A stretch of DNA of 64,000 nucleotides, from NCBI RefSeq assembly GCF_019216885.1, contig NZ_JAAQRC020000001.1, positions 2,666,001-2,730,000 of the forward strand, written 5' to 3'. The notes beneath the pieces were generated by a model. That model was not told where the DNA came from. It saw only the letters and a list, made by a program, of their open reading frames with translations, and made no database searches. Shown here piece after piece: positions 18,441 to 28,593 of the stretch. Each line of letters begins with the position of its first letter. The first letter of the stretch is position 1. The stretch is from Methylobacterium sp. SyP6R (lineage in GTDB: Bacteria > Pseudomonadota > Alphaproteobacteria > Rhizobiales > Beijerinckiaceae). The translations under genes and the position numbers were made by a program.

Positions 18441-19760
18441 ATGTCCTATGTTGATGTCCGAGGGCGACCAAGCCAGGCCCCGGAGACGCCGCGCGTGACC
18501 GAGACAGAGGATCCGGGCCGAACCCGGAGGCCGGATTCCGACGGCCCGCCCGCGCCGCTCTGCGTCGTCGCCGTTCCGGTCCGCAACGAGGTCGACCGGA
18601 TCGGTGCCTGCCTGGATGCGCTGGCGGCGCAGGAGGGGATCGGGCCGGACGCCCTCGGGATCGTCCTCTTCCTCAACAACTGCACCGACGGCACGGCGGA
18701 GGCGGTGGCGGCGATTCTGGCCGGCCTGCCGGTCCGGGTTCGGGTGATCACGCGCGATTTCGCCGGGGCGCAGGCCGGCTGGGCCCGGCGCGAGGCGATG
18801 GAGGCGGCCGCCGCCTGGCTCCAGGAAGCGGCGCCGGGCGCCGCCTGGCTCCAGGAAGCGGCGCCGGGCGCCGCCTGGCTCCAGGAAGCGGCGCCGGACG
18901 GCGTGATCCTGACCACCGACGCCGACAGCCGCGTGCCGCCCGACTGGGTCGCGCGCAACCTCGCGGCCCTGGCGGAAGGAGCCGACGCGGTCGCCGGACG
19001 CATCGCCCTCGACGAGGCCGAGGCCGCGCGGCTGCCCGACGCGCTCCACGCCCGCGGCCGGCTGGAGGGCGCCTACGAAGCGCTGCTCGTCGCCCTCGAA
19101 TCGCTGATCGATCCGGTCGCGCACGATCCCTGGCCGCGGCACGCGACCCGATCCGGGGCGAGCCTCGCGGTCCGGCTGTCCGCCTACCGCGCCGCCGGCG
19201 GCATGCCGGCTTTGCCCCTGGGCGAGGACCGCGCCTTCGTGGCCTCCCTCCTGCGGGCGGATGCCCGGGTGCGCCACGATCCCGACATCGTCGTCGTCAC
19301 CTCGGGCCGGCTCGACGGCCGCGCCCCGGGCGGGGCCGCCGATACGATGCGGGAGCGCTGCGCGGTGCCGGAGGCCCCGTGCGACCCGCGCCTCGAACCC
19401 CTGAGAGCCGCCCTGTTCCGGTTCGCCTGGGGACGGCGGCTGCGGCGCCTCCACGCGACCGGGCGCCTCGCGCGGACCGGGCTGTGGGCGCCCTGGCTGC
19501 GCGTGCCGCCGCTTGAGGCGCACCGCATCGCCGGCCTCCCCACCCTCGGGGCGGTCCTCGTGGCCATCGAGGCGGCGAGCCCGCTCCTCGCCGCCCGCCC
19601 GTTGCGCCCGCGCGCGCTGCCCCGGCAGATCCGCGCGGCCCGCCTCGTGCTCGCCGGATTGCGGCGCGGGGCACAGGGCGTGGGGCTCCTTGGCGCCTTC
19701 CGGCCCAGCCCTGCCCGGCCCACCCTCGGCCGCGCGTCCGAGGAGGCCGGCAATGCGTGA
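18441..19760 (+). CDS. Family 2 glycosyltransferase-like protein
   Basis: The 439-residue product has the GT-A nucleotide-sugar fold: VAVPVRNEVDRI at the first strand, LNNCTDGTAE, and a D-x-D-like TTDADSRVP. It lacks obvious membrane segments. The first about 30 residues are charged, and the start could instead be a later GTG. Three perfect or near-perfect 30-base units at 18811-18900 insert AAWLQEAAPG three times between the first strands. The gene overlaps the acyl-CoA-dehydrogenase-like gene by 8 bases and heads a four-gene operon with a PIG-L deacetylase and a NodS-like methyltransferase, suggesting synthesis of a modified glycoconjugate. Confidence 0.8.
   Translation: MSYVDVRGRPSQAPETPRVTETEDPGRTRRPDSDGPPAPLCVVAVPVRNEVDRIGACLDALAAQEGIGPDALGIVLFLNNCTDGTAEAVAAILAGLPVRVRVITRDFAGAQAGWARREAMEAAAAWLQEAAPGAAWLQEAAPGAAWLQEAAPDGVILTTDADSRVPPDWVARNLAALAEGADAVAGRIALDEAEAARLPDALHARGRLEGAYEALLVALESLIDPVAHDPWPRHATRSGASLAVRLSAYRAAGGMPALPLGEDRAFVASLLRADARVRHDPDIVVVTSGRLDGRAPGGAADTMRERCAVPEAPCDPRLEPLRAALFRFAWGRRLRRLHATGRLARTGLWAPWLRVPPLEAHRIAGLPTLGAVLVAIEAASPLLAARPLRPRALPRQIRAARLVLAGLRRGAQGVGLLGAFRPSPARPTLGRASEEAGNA
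18811..18900. repeat. Three tandem 30-base coding repeats
   Basis: The units at 18811-18840, 18841-18870 and 18871-18900 are identical except for one base near the end of the last (CGGGCG to CGGACG). Each encodes a ten-residue block containing AWLQEAAP. The near identity implies recent expansion by slippage, and copy number may vary between strains. Confidence 0.95.
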
Positions 19761-20889
19761 ATCCGCCCTTCACGCGGTGCAGGGTCAGGCGCCCGACAGC
19801 GTCGCCGCCGCCCGCCGGGTCGCGGCCCTGGCGGCCGGGCGGGCCGACGCGAACGATCGCGACGACGGCTTCCCGGCCGAGGACGTGGCCGATCTCGCCC
19901 GAACCGGCCTGCTCGCCGCCCCGGTGCCCGTGGGTGAGGGCGGGGCCGGCCTCGGGCAGGAGGCGGGCGCGGCCGACCTCGCCGCGGTTTTGCGCCTCGT
20001 CGGCCTCGGCAGCCTGGCCCTCGGCCGGCTCTACGAGGGCCATGTCAACGCGCTCCAGCTCGTTGCCCGCTACGCCGCACCGGCGGACAGGCGCGCCCTG
20101 TTCGCGGATGCCCGCGCGGGCCACCTGTTCGGGGTCTGGAACACCGAGCCGCCGGCGGGCGGCCTCGTCCTTGGGCCGGACGGGCGGCTTGCCGGGGTCA
20201 AGACCTTCGCGTCGGGGGCCGGGCACGTCACCCGCGCCCTGGTGACGGCGCGGCGTCCCGGCGAGGCCGAGCCGCTGATGCTGGTCGCCTCCCTTGAACC
20301 CGGTACGCGGGCCGACCTTTCGGCCTGGCGCGCGCAGGGCATGCGTGCCTCGGCCACCGGCACCATCGACCTCACGGGCCTCACGCCGCTCGCCCACCTC
20401 GGCGGGTCGGGCGATTACCACCGCCAGCCGCATTTCTCCGGCGGCGCCTGGCGCTTCGCGGCGGTGCAGTTAGGCGGCATCGAGGCGGTGTTCGAGGCCT
20501 GGCGCGGCCATCTCGCCCGGACCGGGCGCGGCGACGATCCCCACCAGCTCGCCCGGCTCGGCGAGGGGGTGATCGCGCTCGAAGGGGCCCGGCTCTTCGT
20601 CGGCCGGGCGGCGGCCCTGATGGCGGAGGAGGCCCTTCCGGCCGAGCGCCTCGTCGCCTTCGTCGATCTCACCCGGCTCGCGGTCGAGCGGGCGGGGCTC
20701 GAGGTGCTGGGCCTCGCCCAGCGCTCGGTCGGCCTCCAGGGCTTCCTGCGCGGGCATCCCCTGGAACGGCTATCGCGCGACCTCGCGACCTACCTGCGCC
20801 AGCCCGCCCCCGACCGGGCGCTCACCAGCGCCGCCGCCACGATCCTCGCCGTCGACGGGCCGATGGCCGCCCTGTGGGAGCCGCGCTGA
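19753..20889 (+). CDS. Acyl-CoA dehydrogenase-like protein
   Basis: The 378-residue product has the helical N-terminal domain, the middle beta domain (FGVWNTEPPAGGLVL, SGAGHVTRALVTAR) and the C-terminal four-helix bundle of the acyl-CoA dehydrogenase superfamily. I cannot see the usual catalytic glutamate in a convincing context, and the C-terminal domain is diverged. It may therefore oxidise a non-CoA substrate or work as a flavin-dependent hydroxylase-type member. The ATG at 19753 overlaps the glycosyltransferase stop, and its own stop overlaps the next start by one base (TGATG), so translation is coupled across the operon. Confidence 0.78.
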   Translation: MRESALHAVQGQAPDSVAAARRVAALAAGRADANDRDDGFPAEDVADLARTGLLAAPVPVGEGGAGLGQEAGAADLAAVLRLVGLGSLALGRLYEGHVNALQLVARYAAPADRRALFADARAGHLFGVWNTEPPAGGLVLGPDGRLAGVKTFASGAGHVTRALVTARRPGEAEPLMLVASLEPGTRADLSAWRAQGMRASATGTIDLTGLTPLAHLGGSGDYHRQPHFSGGAWRFAAVQLGGIEAVFEAWRGHLARTGRGDDPHQLARLGEGVIALEGARLFVGRAAALMAEEALPAERLVAFVDLTRLAVERAGLEVLGLAQRSVGLQGFLRGHPLERLSRDLATYLRQPAPDRALTSAAATILAVDGPMAALWEPR

Positions 20890-21641
20890 TGCGGGCCGAC
20901 GCCGTCCTCGCCGCCGCCGAGGCGCTGCCCGTGCACACGCTCGAAGACCTCGTGCCGGCGGGCGGGATCGTCGTGGTGGCACCCCATCCCGACGACGAGA
21001 GCCTCGGCTGCGGCGGGCTCGTCGCCGAGGCCCGCGCCCAAGGAGTTCCGGTGCGTCTCGTCGTGGTGAGCGACGGGGTCGGCTCGCATCCGAACTCGCG
21101 GAGCCATCCGCCCGAGCGCCTGCGGGATTTACGCGAATCAGAGACCCTGGCGGCGGTGGCGCATCTCGGGCTTGCGCCAGAGCACGTCGCCTTCCTGCGC
21201 CTGCCCGACCGGTTCGTCCCGGCCATTGGCCCCGAGGCCGAGGCGGCGGCCGGGGCGATCGCCGCTGCGGCCCGGGCTTGCGGCGCGGGCGCCCTATTCG
21301 TGACCTGGGAGCACGATCCGCATTGCGACCATGCGGCGAGCGCCGCGCTCGCCCGCCGCGCCCGGGACCTGATCTGCCGGGATCTCGGCGGGGATGTGCG
21401 CCTCTACGCCTACCCGGTCTGGGGCTGGACGCTGCCGCCGGAGACCGAAATCGGCGCCGCGCCCCGGGGCATCCGCCTGGATGTCACCCGGCATCTCCCC
21501 GCCAAGGCGGCGGCCATCGCCGCCCATCGCTCGCAGACCACCGACCTCATCGCCGACGATCCCGAGGGCTTCCGCCTGGAGCCGGCGATGCTCGCCCGCT
21601 TCGCGCGGAATCACGAGATTTTCCTGGAGGTCGCGCCGTGA
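20889..21641 (+). CDS. PIG-L family deacetylase (LmbE-like)
   Basis: The 250-residue protein has the zinc-binding motif APHPDDESLGCGG near residue 30 and the third ligand in EHDPHCDH. Both are diagnostic of the PIG-L/LmbE family of N-acetyl-sugar deacetylases. An upstream in-frame GTG at 20874 would add five residues, but the ATG at 20889 in the TGATG overlap is preferred. The family removes acetyl from GlcNAc-type amino sugars in glycolipids, mycothiol, bacillithiol or antibiotics. Next to a glycosyltransferase it probably processes the sugar that enzyme installs. Confidence 0.88.
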   Translation: MRADAVLAAAEALPVHTLEDLVPAGGIVVVAPHPDDESLGCGGLVAEARAQGVPVRLVVVSDGVGSHPNSRSHPPERLRDLRESETLAAVAHLGLAPEHVAFLRLPDRFVPAIGPEAEAAAGAIAAAARACGAGALFVTWEHDPHCDHAASAALARRARDLICRDLGGDVRLYAYPVWGWTLPPETEIGAAPRGIRLDVTRHLPAKAAAIAAHRSQTTDLIADDPEGFRLEPAMLARFARNHEIFLEVAP

Positions 21642-21651
21642 GGACAGGATC

Positions 21652-22290
21652 GTGACCCGCCACACGACCACGCTGCCGCCGGACTATTTCGACGCGCGCT
21701 ACGCTGCCGATCCCGATCCGTGGAATTTCGCCGCCAGCCCCTACGAGCGCGACAAGTACGCCGCCACCCTCGCGGCCCTGCCGCGCCCGCATTACGCGGC
21801 GGGTCTCGAGATCGGCTGCTCGATCGGGGTGCTGACGGCGGCGCTCGCGCCCCGTTGCGGCACCCTCACCGCCCTCGACGTGGCCGAGGCCGCCCTGGCC
21901 CAGGCCCTCGCGCGCTGCCGGGACCTGGCCCATCTGCGCCTGCTGCAAGCCCAGGTGCCGGGCGATTGGCCGGAGGGCACCTTCGACCTGATCCTGCTAT
22001 CGGAGGTGGTCTACTACCTCGACGCCGCCGACGTCGCCCGCCTCGCGTCCCGTGTCCGGGAGAGCCTGCGTCCCGGCGGCGACGTCGTCCTGGTGCACTG
22101 GACCGGCGAGACGCACTATCCCCTGACCGGTGACGAGGCCGCCGACCTGTTCATCCGCGAGACGCGGGACCGTCTCGCCGTCGACCGGCAGGTCCGGACA
22201 GAGGCCTACCGGCTCGACGTGCTGCGGGACGGCGGGCCGCCCCGCCGTCCCGAACCTCAGTTCGAGCGCCGCGACAGCGACACCGCGTAG
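21652..22290 (+). CDS. NodS-like SAM-dependent methyltransferase
   Basis: The 212-residue product begins with LPPDYFDARYAADPDPWNFA and has the SAM-binding loop LEIGCSIGVLT, followed by LSEVVYYLD, the pattern of the NodS family. NodS N-methylates the deacetylated terminal glucosamine of rhizobial Nod factors. Here it follows a PIG-L deacetylase, mirroring the NodB then NodS logic of deacetylation then N-methylation, although no other nod gene is present. The start is a GTG at 21652, 11 bases after the deacetylase stop with GAGGACAGG upstream. The 3' end overlaps the convergent catalase-like gene by 34 bases. Confidence 0.85.
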   Translation: MTRHTTTLPPDYFDARYAADPDPWNFAASPYERDKYAATLAALPRPHYAAGLEIGCSIGVLTAALAPRCGTLTALDVAEAALAQALARCRDLAHLRLLQAQVPGDWPEGTFDLILLSEVVYYLDAADVARLASRVRESLRPGGDVVLVHWTGETHYPLTGDEAADLFIRETRDRLAVDRQVRTEAYRLDVLRDGGPPRRPEPQFERRDSDTA

Positions 22291-23237
22291 GCCGGCGAGC
22301 GGATCGCGAACATCGGGTCGTCGGCCGGGCCGGCGATGCCCTCGGGCAGGTCGACGACGGGATCGAAGGTCGCGGCGTCGCAAGGAGCGTCGGGCTCGAT
22401 TCCGGCGATCGCCAGGGTGCCGAGCGTCTTCTGCTTGCGCTCGTCCTCCGGCCAGGTCGCGGTGACGTCCGTGGTCGGGTCGTTCGGCTCGGCCAGGATC
22501 GCCACGAGGTCGAACTTCGCCGGGCCCCGGGACAGCCGCTCCTTCAATTCGTCGGCGTAGAACGCATCGGGCTTGGCCTTCAGCTCCTCGTCCGAGAGGG
22601 TCGCCTTGTCGGCGGCGACGAACTTGAGCTTGGCCGTCGTCTTGTCGCCCTTGGCGTTGGTCAGCGTATAGGCGTGCACCGCCCAGTAATCGGTGCCCGC
22701 GAAGCTCGCCGGCACCGGCCGCGCGTTGAGCCATGCCGCCTGGCGGCCGGTTTCGGGGTTCTTCGCCGCGAAAGCCTTGATCTTCTCGGCGTCCGGCTTG
22801 CCGTCCGGCCCGGGCGCCCGGACCTGGAGGAATTCGAGCAGCTGCGCCGGGGTCTTCGTCGAGAAGATCGGGGCGGAGATGGTCACGAAGGTCAGGTCGC
22901 CGGCGGGATCCTGCATCCGCATCGCGAAGCCGCGGGTCGTCGGCTTGGTCTTGTCCGAGATCTTGGGGTTGCCGCCGCCCATCGAGAAGCGGGCGGTGAC
23001 CGGCACGGTCTTGGTGAATTGCGGCGCCTTCGACAGGCTCGCCGCGTCCGAGGCGGGCGTGAAGCTGCCCTTCAGGCAGACGCCCTTGGCGCCGCTCGCC
23101 CGCACGCCCTTGTGGTCGCCGCTGACGGCAAATTGCAGGGCGACAATGGCGGCCGGATCGGCCTCCTGGGCCGGCGCAGGCAATATGGATGAGGCCAGCA
23201 CGGCGGCGCCGGCCAGGACGGAGAAGGACCGGATCAT
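22257..23237 (-). CDS. Exported catalase-like heme protein lacking the distal histidine
   Basis: The 326-residue protein has a Sec leader ending PAPAQEA and the compact catalase fold of SrpA-type catalase-related peroxidases. Late signatures are intact: FDPVVDLPEGIAGPADDPM and RSPAYAVS, where Y317 in the RxxxY motif should be the proximal heme ligand. In the early signature, family members read R-x-x-H-A-K-G-V-C, but this protein reads R46-A-S-G49-A-K-G-V-C, so the catalytic distal histidine is replaced by glycine. It can probably still bind heme but should be a poor catalase or peroxidase. The gene is monocistronic and convergent with the methyltransferase gene. Confidence 0.85.
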   Translation of the reverse strand: MIRSFSVLAGAAVLASSILPAPAQEADPAAIVALQFAVSGDHKGVRASGAKGVCLKGSFTPASDAASLSKAPQFTKTVPVTARFSMGGGNPKISDKTKPTTRGFAMRMQDPAGDLTFVTISAPIFSTKTPAQLLEFLQVRAPGPDGKPDAEKIKAFAAKNPETGRQAAWLNARPVPASFAGTDYWAVHAYTLTNAKGDKTTAKLKFVAADKATLSDEELKAKPDAFYADELKERLSRGPAKFDLVAILAEPNDPTTDVTATWPEDERKQKTLGTLAIAGIEPDAPCDAATFDPVVDLPEGIAGPADDPMFAIRSPAYAVSLSRRSN

Positions 23238-23345
23238 GGAAGCGCTTCCTCGATTGTATCGAGAGCACTTTGAATTGCGCGCAACTTTATGGCAAGTCCA
23301 ATTCCAAACCGTATCGGGATCGTTTCCTCTCAGTGACGGGCCGCG

Positions 23346-24569
23346 TCAGCCCGCTCGCCGGAATGCGGCGACCGCTCCGGCGAGGCGCCGCATCCCCTCG
23401 GCGAGCCGCTCCGGCGGGTTGAGGGTGAAGTTGATCCGCATCCCTCGCCGGTTCGCCCCGGCGGCGTCGAACACGCTGCTCGGCGCGTAGCAGATCCCGG
23501 CCGCCAGGGCGTGCGGGAGCAGGGCGTCGGTGTCGAGGCCCGGATCACGGGCGGTCGCCCAGACGAACATGCCGCCCACCGGCACCTCCCAGTCGAACCA
23601 CGCGGACAGGTGGGTGTGGAGCGCGGCGCAGAGCGCGTCCCGGCGCGCGCGGTACAAGGCGACGACGGCCGGGCGGATCGCCTCGATCAGGCCGGTCTCG
23701 ATCGCCGCGAGCGCGATGCGCTGCGTCAGGCCGCTGGTGCAGAGGTCCGAGCCCTGCTTGGCCAGCGTCAGCGCCTCGATCATCGCCGGGCCTGCGATGA
23801 TCCAGCCGATGCGCAGGCCGGGCGCGATCTCCTTCGACAGCGTGCCCATGGAGACGACCGGGCCGGCATACGGCGCGCCCGGCGCGGCCTGCGCCGACAA
23901 TTCGATCAGGCGCGGCAACTCTTCGCCGTCGTACTGCAGGGTACCGTAGGGATCGTCCTCGACGAGCCAGGTGCCGGTCTCGTGCGCCGCCGCGACGAGG
24001 GCCCGGCGGGTCTCCAGCCCGACGAGGCGCCCGGTGGGATTCGAGAAGTTCGGCACCGCGTAGGCGAATTGCGCGCCCGCGAGCGCCGCGCGGGCGTCGA
24101 AGCCGGGCGCGTCGAGGAGGAGGTTGCGGAACGACGGCGCGCGCGGGCGCCAGGCATCGAGGGCGCCGAGATAGGTCGGGTGCTGGCCGGCGATCAGCCC
24201 GCCCTCGTCGAGCAGCACCTTTCCCACGAGGTCGAGACCCTGCATCCCGGAGGTGGTCACCAATACGTTGTCGCGCGTCAGCGGCAGGGCGGGCGAACCG
24301 AAGCGCCGGGCGAGGGCGTCGCGCAAGGCCGGCAGCCCCTCGACCGGCCCGTAGCCCAGGACCTCGTCCGGATGCTCGGCGACGGCCCGGCGGGCGATCT
24401 CGGCCAGGCGGTCGGTCGGGTAGAGGCCCGGGTCGGGCAGGCCGCCGGCGACGTTGATCAGGTCGGGGATGGCGCCCGCGGCGAGGAAGGTGCGGGTGAT
24501 CTGGTTCGTGGTGCCCATCCACTGGGCGAAGGCCGGCCGTGTCGGGAGGTGGGGAGGGGAGGGCACCAT
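23346..24569 (-). CDS. PLP-dependent aminotransferase, class I/II (2-aminoadipate aminotransferase-like)
   Basis: The 407-residue fold-type I aminotransferase has the cofactor lysine in MGTLSKEIAPGLRIGW, the aspartate/tyrosine pair in VEDDPYG, and the arginine that binds the substrate carboxylate in RRGMRINF. The sequence resembles the LysN/MocR-domain group (GGLPDPGLYPTDRL, LGYGPVEGLPALRDALARRFG), which handles 2-aminoadipate, kynurenine or aromatic and branched amino acids. It is cytoplasmic. The ATG at 24569 lies behind GGGAGGGG-rich sequence. It is monocistronic, with a repeat-rich spacer upstream. Confidence 0.87.
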   Translation of the reverse strand: MVPSPPHLPTRPAFAQWMGTTNQITRTFLAAGAIPDLINVAGGLPDPGLYPTDRLAEIARRAVAEHPDEVLGYGPVEGLPALRDALARRFGSPALPLTRDNVLVTTSGMQGLDLVGKVLLDEGGLIAGQHPTYLGALDAWRPRAPSFRNLLLDAPGFDARAALAGAQFAYAVPNFSNPTGRLVGLETRRALVAAAHETGTWLVEDDPYGTLQYDGEELPRLIELSAQAAPGAPYAGPVVSMGTLSKEIAPGLRIGWIIAGPAMIEALTLAKQGSDLCTSGLTQRIALAAIETGLIEAIRPAVVALYRARRDALCAALHTHLSAWFDWEVPVGGMFVWATARDPGLDTDALLPHALAAGICYAPSSVFDAAGANRRGMRINFTLNPPERLAEGMRRLAGAVAAFRRAG

Positions 24570-25021
24570 GGCGGTCGGCTCGTCGGGTTCGGGTGACGCC
24601 GCTGATCTATCATTGGAGGCGCGAGATGTGACGAGTTCCCCTCCTGCCTCTTCGCGGGCCTATCCACTGAAAGGAGTGGCGCAGGAAATCCCCTCTCCCC
24701 GCGGGCGGGGAGAGGAGAGAACCCGCGCCTTTCCTTTACCCGGACAGCATTCCGCCTGCGGTGATACGAAATCCGGAAGTGATCTTCCGGATTTCGTATC
24801 ACCAGCCCGCGCGGCGCGTGAGCGAAGCCGATTTCCGCATCGCGAAGCGATCAGTCGGAAATCGTATGAAACGAGAAAATCCAGCTATTCCACTCCTAGA
24901 GCATTTTCCGAAGAAATGGAAACCGGTTCGTCGCAGAAAATGCGGCATGACAAGGACTTGGAGAGCTTCGCGATTGCAACGCGATCGTGAAGCTCTCTAG
25001 GGTTCCCACGATCAGCGCTGT
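24570..25021. repeat. Composite repeat-rich spacer with short family A derivative
   Basis: This 452-base gap has no gene. It contains a short family-A end (24688-24728), a perfect 19-base-stem hairpin (24761-24802), a GAGCATTTTCCG...CAGAAAATGC inverted repeat at about 24898-24946 that resembles dispersed elements common in Hyphomicrobiales, and an AGAGCTTC...GAAGCTCT hairpin at about 24960-24999. The last lies just past the stop of the ABC ATPase gene on the minus strand and may end its transcript, although no T-run follows. Confidence 0.7.
24761..24802. repeat. Perfect 19-bp inverted repeat with 4-base loop
   Basis: GTGATACGAAATCCGGAAG (24761-24779) and its exact reverse complement (24784-24802) flank TGAT. 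The stem is only moderately GC-rich and lacks a T-run, so it is more likely a mobile palindromic unit or protein-binding site than a terminator. Confidence 0.9.
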
Positions 25022-26635
<1,614 letters not shown>

Positions 26636-26720
26636 CTCTGGCCCTCTATGCGCGGCATCATTCAAGCGACTTGTGCTGTTCTATGTCTCTGCGCGATTTG
26701 CTCGACTGTGTTCTAGCCCC

Positions 26721-26859
26721 GCCCGCAACCTCATCCTGAGGTGCGAACGAAGTGAGCCTCGAAGGAGGGCTCCAGAAGTCGCCGAGCGAAATGGAGCCCT
26801 CCTTCGAGGTCAGCCCATCTTCGATGGACTGACACCTCAGGATGAGGTCGAGGGTGGGA
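26721..26859. repeat. Palindromic dispersed repeat family B, complete copy
   Basis: The unit runs from CAACCTCATCCTGAGGTG to CACCTCAGGATGAGGTCG, with internal inverted blocks CCTCGAAGGAGGGCTCCAG and TGGAGCCCTCCTTCGAGG. It lies between the fused ATPase gene and the M20 peptidase gene of the peptide-uptake locus. Confidence 0.88.
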
Positions 26860-26903
26860 TGACGAGTGTCTCGCCGCGCCTTCGTGTGAGGGGGAACGAC
26901 CCT

Positions 26904-28319
26904 TCACCCCACCGCCTTCCGCCCCGCCAGGACCGCCGGCCCGGTCTCGCCGAGGTCCCAGAACAGCCCGGCCATCAGCCCCAGGGCCTCGCGGGTCGGG
27001 CCGCCGAGCAGGTGCTCGTCGGGCGCGTGCTGCGAGCAGGCCGGGTAGGAATGCGGCACCCACAGCGTCGGGAGCCCCAGGATCTCCGAGAAGGCGTCGT
27101 TGGGCAGCGAGCCGCCGAGATTGGGCAGGAGTGCCGGGCGTTTTCCCGTGCTCGCCTCGATCGAGGCGAGCGCCCACCCCACCCACGGATCCTCGACCGG
27201 CAGGCGGGTGGCGCGAAACACCTCGCCGCGGGTCGCCCGCACCTCGACCATCGGGAAGCCCTTCGCGTCGAGATGGGCGCGGATCGCCGGCAGCAGCCCC
27301 TCCCAGTCGGTGCCGACGACGAAGCGCAGCTGCATCGTCGCCTTGGCGGAGGGCGGCACCGCGTTCTGCGGCCCGTCCGGATCGCCGCACTTGAAGGCCA
27401 GGACTTCCAGCGTGTTCCAGCCGAAGACCCGCTCGGCGGGCGTCAGCCCCGGCTCGCCCCAGCCCTCGTCGATCGCCGGCGCGTTCGGATCGCCCCCGAC
27501 GGTGATGTCGGCGAGCGCCGCGCGCACGCCCTCGGGGATTGGCGGCGGCAGCAGGGCGTCGAGGAGGATTTGTCCGCGCCCGTCGACGAGGCTCGCGATG
27601 GCGCTCGCCAGCACGGTGCCGGGATTGCGAAGCAGCCCGCCCCAATTGCCCGAGTGGTGGCCGCCCTCGCGCAGGTTCACGATCAGCTCGAAGGTGTAGC
27701 CGCCCCGCGAGCCGAGGAACATCGTCGGCCGGCTCGCCTCGATCCGCGGCCCGTCGGAGGCGATGAGGAGGTCGGATTTCAGCGCCTCGGCCTCGTCCCG
27801 GCAGACCTCGCGCAGGCCCGGCGAGCCCGCTTCCTCGCCCATCTCGATCAGGAACTTGACATTGAACCCGAGTTGTCCGCCCCGGGCCTGCATCACCGCC
27901 TCGAGGGCGCCGAGATTGATGAGGTGCTGGCCCTTGTTGTCGGCGGTGCCGCGCCCGTACCAGCGCTCGCCCTCGACCGTCACCGCGAGCGGGTGCAGGC
28001 CCTCGCGCCACTGCTCGGGGTAGTTCCGCACCGTGTCGCCGTGGCCGTAGGTGAGCACGGTGGGCAGGTCGTCGCCCTCGTGCCTCGTCGCGATCAGGAA
28101 CGGCCCGCGGCCCGCCTGCGGGTTGTCGAGGAGGCGGGTCGCAAAGCCGAGCCGCGACAGAGCCGGGATCATGAACCGGGTGAGGTAGGCGGCGAGTGCC
28201 GGCCCCTGGTCCGGGGCCTGGCTCTCGGTCGGCAGGGCGACCGCCTCACGGAGCACGGTGAGGAACTGACCGTCGTCGTAATGCCGGTGGGCCAGCGCGA
28301 TGGCGTCGCGTCGCGACAT
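26904..28319 (-). CDS. M20-family metallopeptidase (dipeptidase/carboxypeptidase-like)
   Basis: The 471-residue protein carries the complete M20 dinuclear zinc site: YGHGDTV (His and catalytic Asp), GRGTADNKG (bridging Asp), EMGEEAGSPG (catalytic Glu and ligand Glu), an SDGPR ligand and a late QHAPDEH histidine. The large dimerisation domain sits between the halves. The family hydrolyses dipeptides or N-acyl amino acids in the cytoplasm, and there is no leader. Its position among dpp-type transporter genes suggests that it cleaves the imported peptide. Two family-B repeats flank it, one on each side. Confidence 0.92.
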   Translation of the reverse strand: MSRRDAIALAHRHYDDGQFLTVLREAVALPTESQAPDQGPALAAYLTRFMIPALSRLGFATRLLDNPQAGRGPFLIATRHEGDDLPTVLTYGHGDTVRNYPEQWREGLHPLAVTVEGERWYGRGTADNKGQHLINLGALEAVMQARGGQLGFNVKFLIEMGEEAGSPGLREVCRDEAEALKSDLLIASDGPRIEASRPTMFLGSRGGYTFELIVNLREGGHHSGNWGGLLRNPGTVLASAIASLVDGRGQILLDALLPPPIPEGVRAALADITVGGDPNAPAIDEGWGEPGLTPAERVFGWNTLEVLAFKCGDPDGPQNAVPPSAKATMQLRFVVGTDWEGLLPAIRAHLDAKGFPMVEVRATRGEVFRATRLPVEDPWVGWALASIEASTGKRPALLPNLGGSLPNDAFSEILGLPTLWVPHSYPACSQHAPDEHLLGGPTREALGLMAGLFWDLGETGPAVLAGRKAVG

Positions 28320-28406
28320 GGGGGGACTTTCTATGCGCGTGTGAGAAGAGAAGAATTGCTAGATCTCGATCGTCGCTTGGTGGAACCCCGGTTGGCCTCG
28401 CTCCAT

Positions 28407-28566
28407 CCCACCCGCGACCTCATCCTGAGGTGTCGGTCCATCGGAGATGGACTGACCTCGAAGGAGGGCTCCAGAAATCTCCGAGCTAACTGGAGCCCTC
28501 CTTCGAGGCTGCTTCGCGCAGCGATCTTCGATCGCCGGTCACCTCAGGATGAGGTTGAGGGCGGGA
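28407..28566. repeat. Palindromic dispersed repeat family B, complete copy
   Basis: The unit runs from CCCACCCGCGACCTCATCC to GGATGAGGTTGAGGGCGGG, with the inverted blocks CTCGAAGGAGGGCTCCAG and TGGAGCCCTCCTTCGAGG. It separates the M20 peptidase gene from the permease genes. Together with the copy at 26721 it brackets the peptidase gene. Confidence 0.9.
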
Positions 28567-28593
28567 CGAAAGGAAAAGCCGACGGAGACATCC

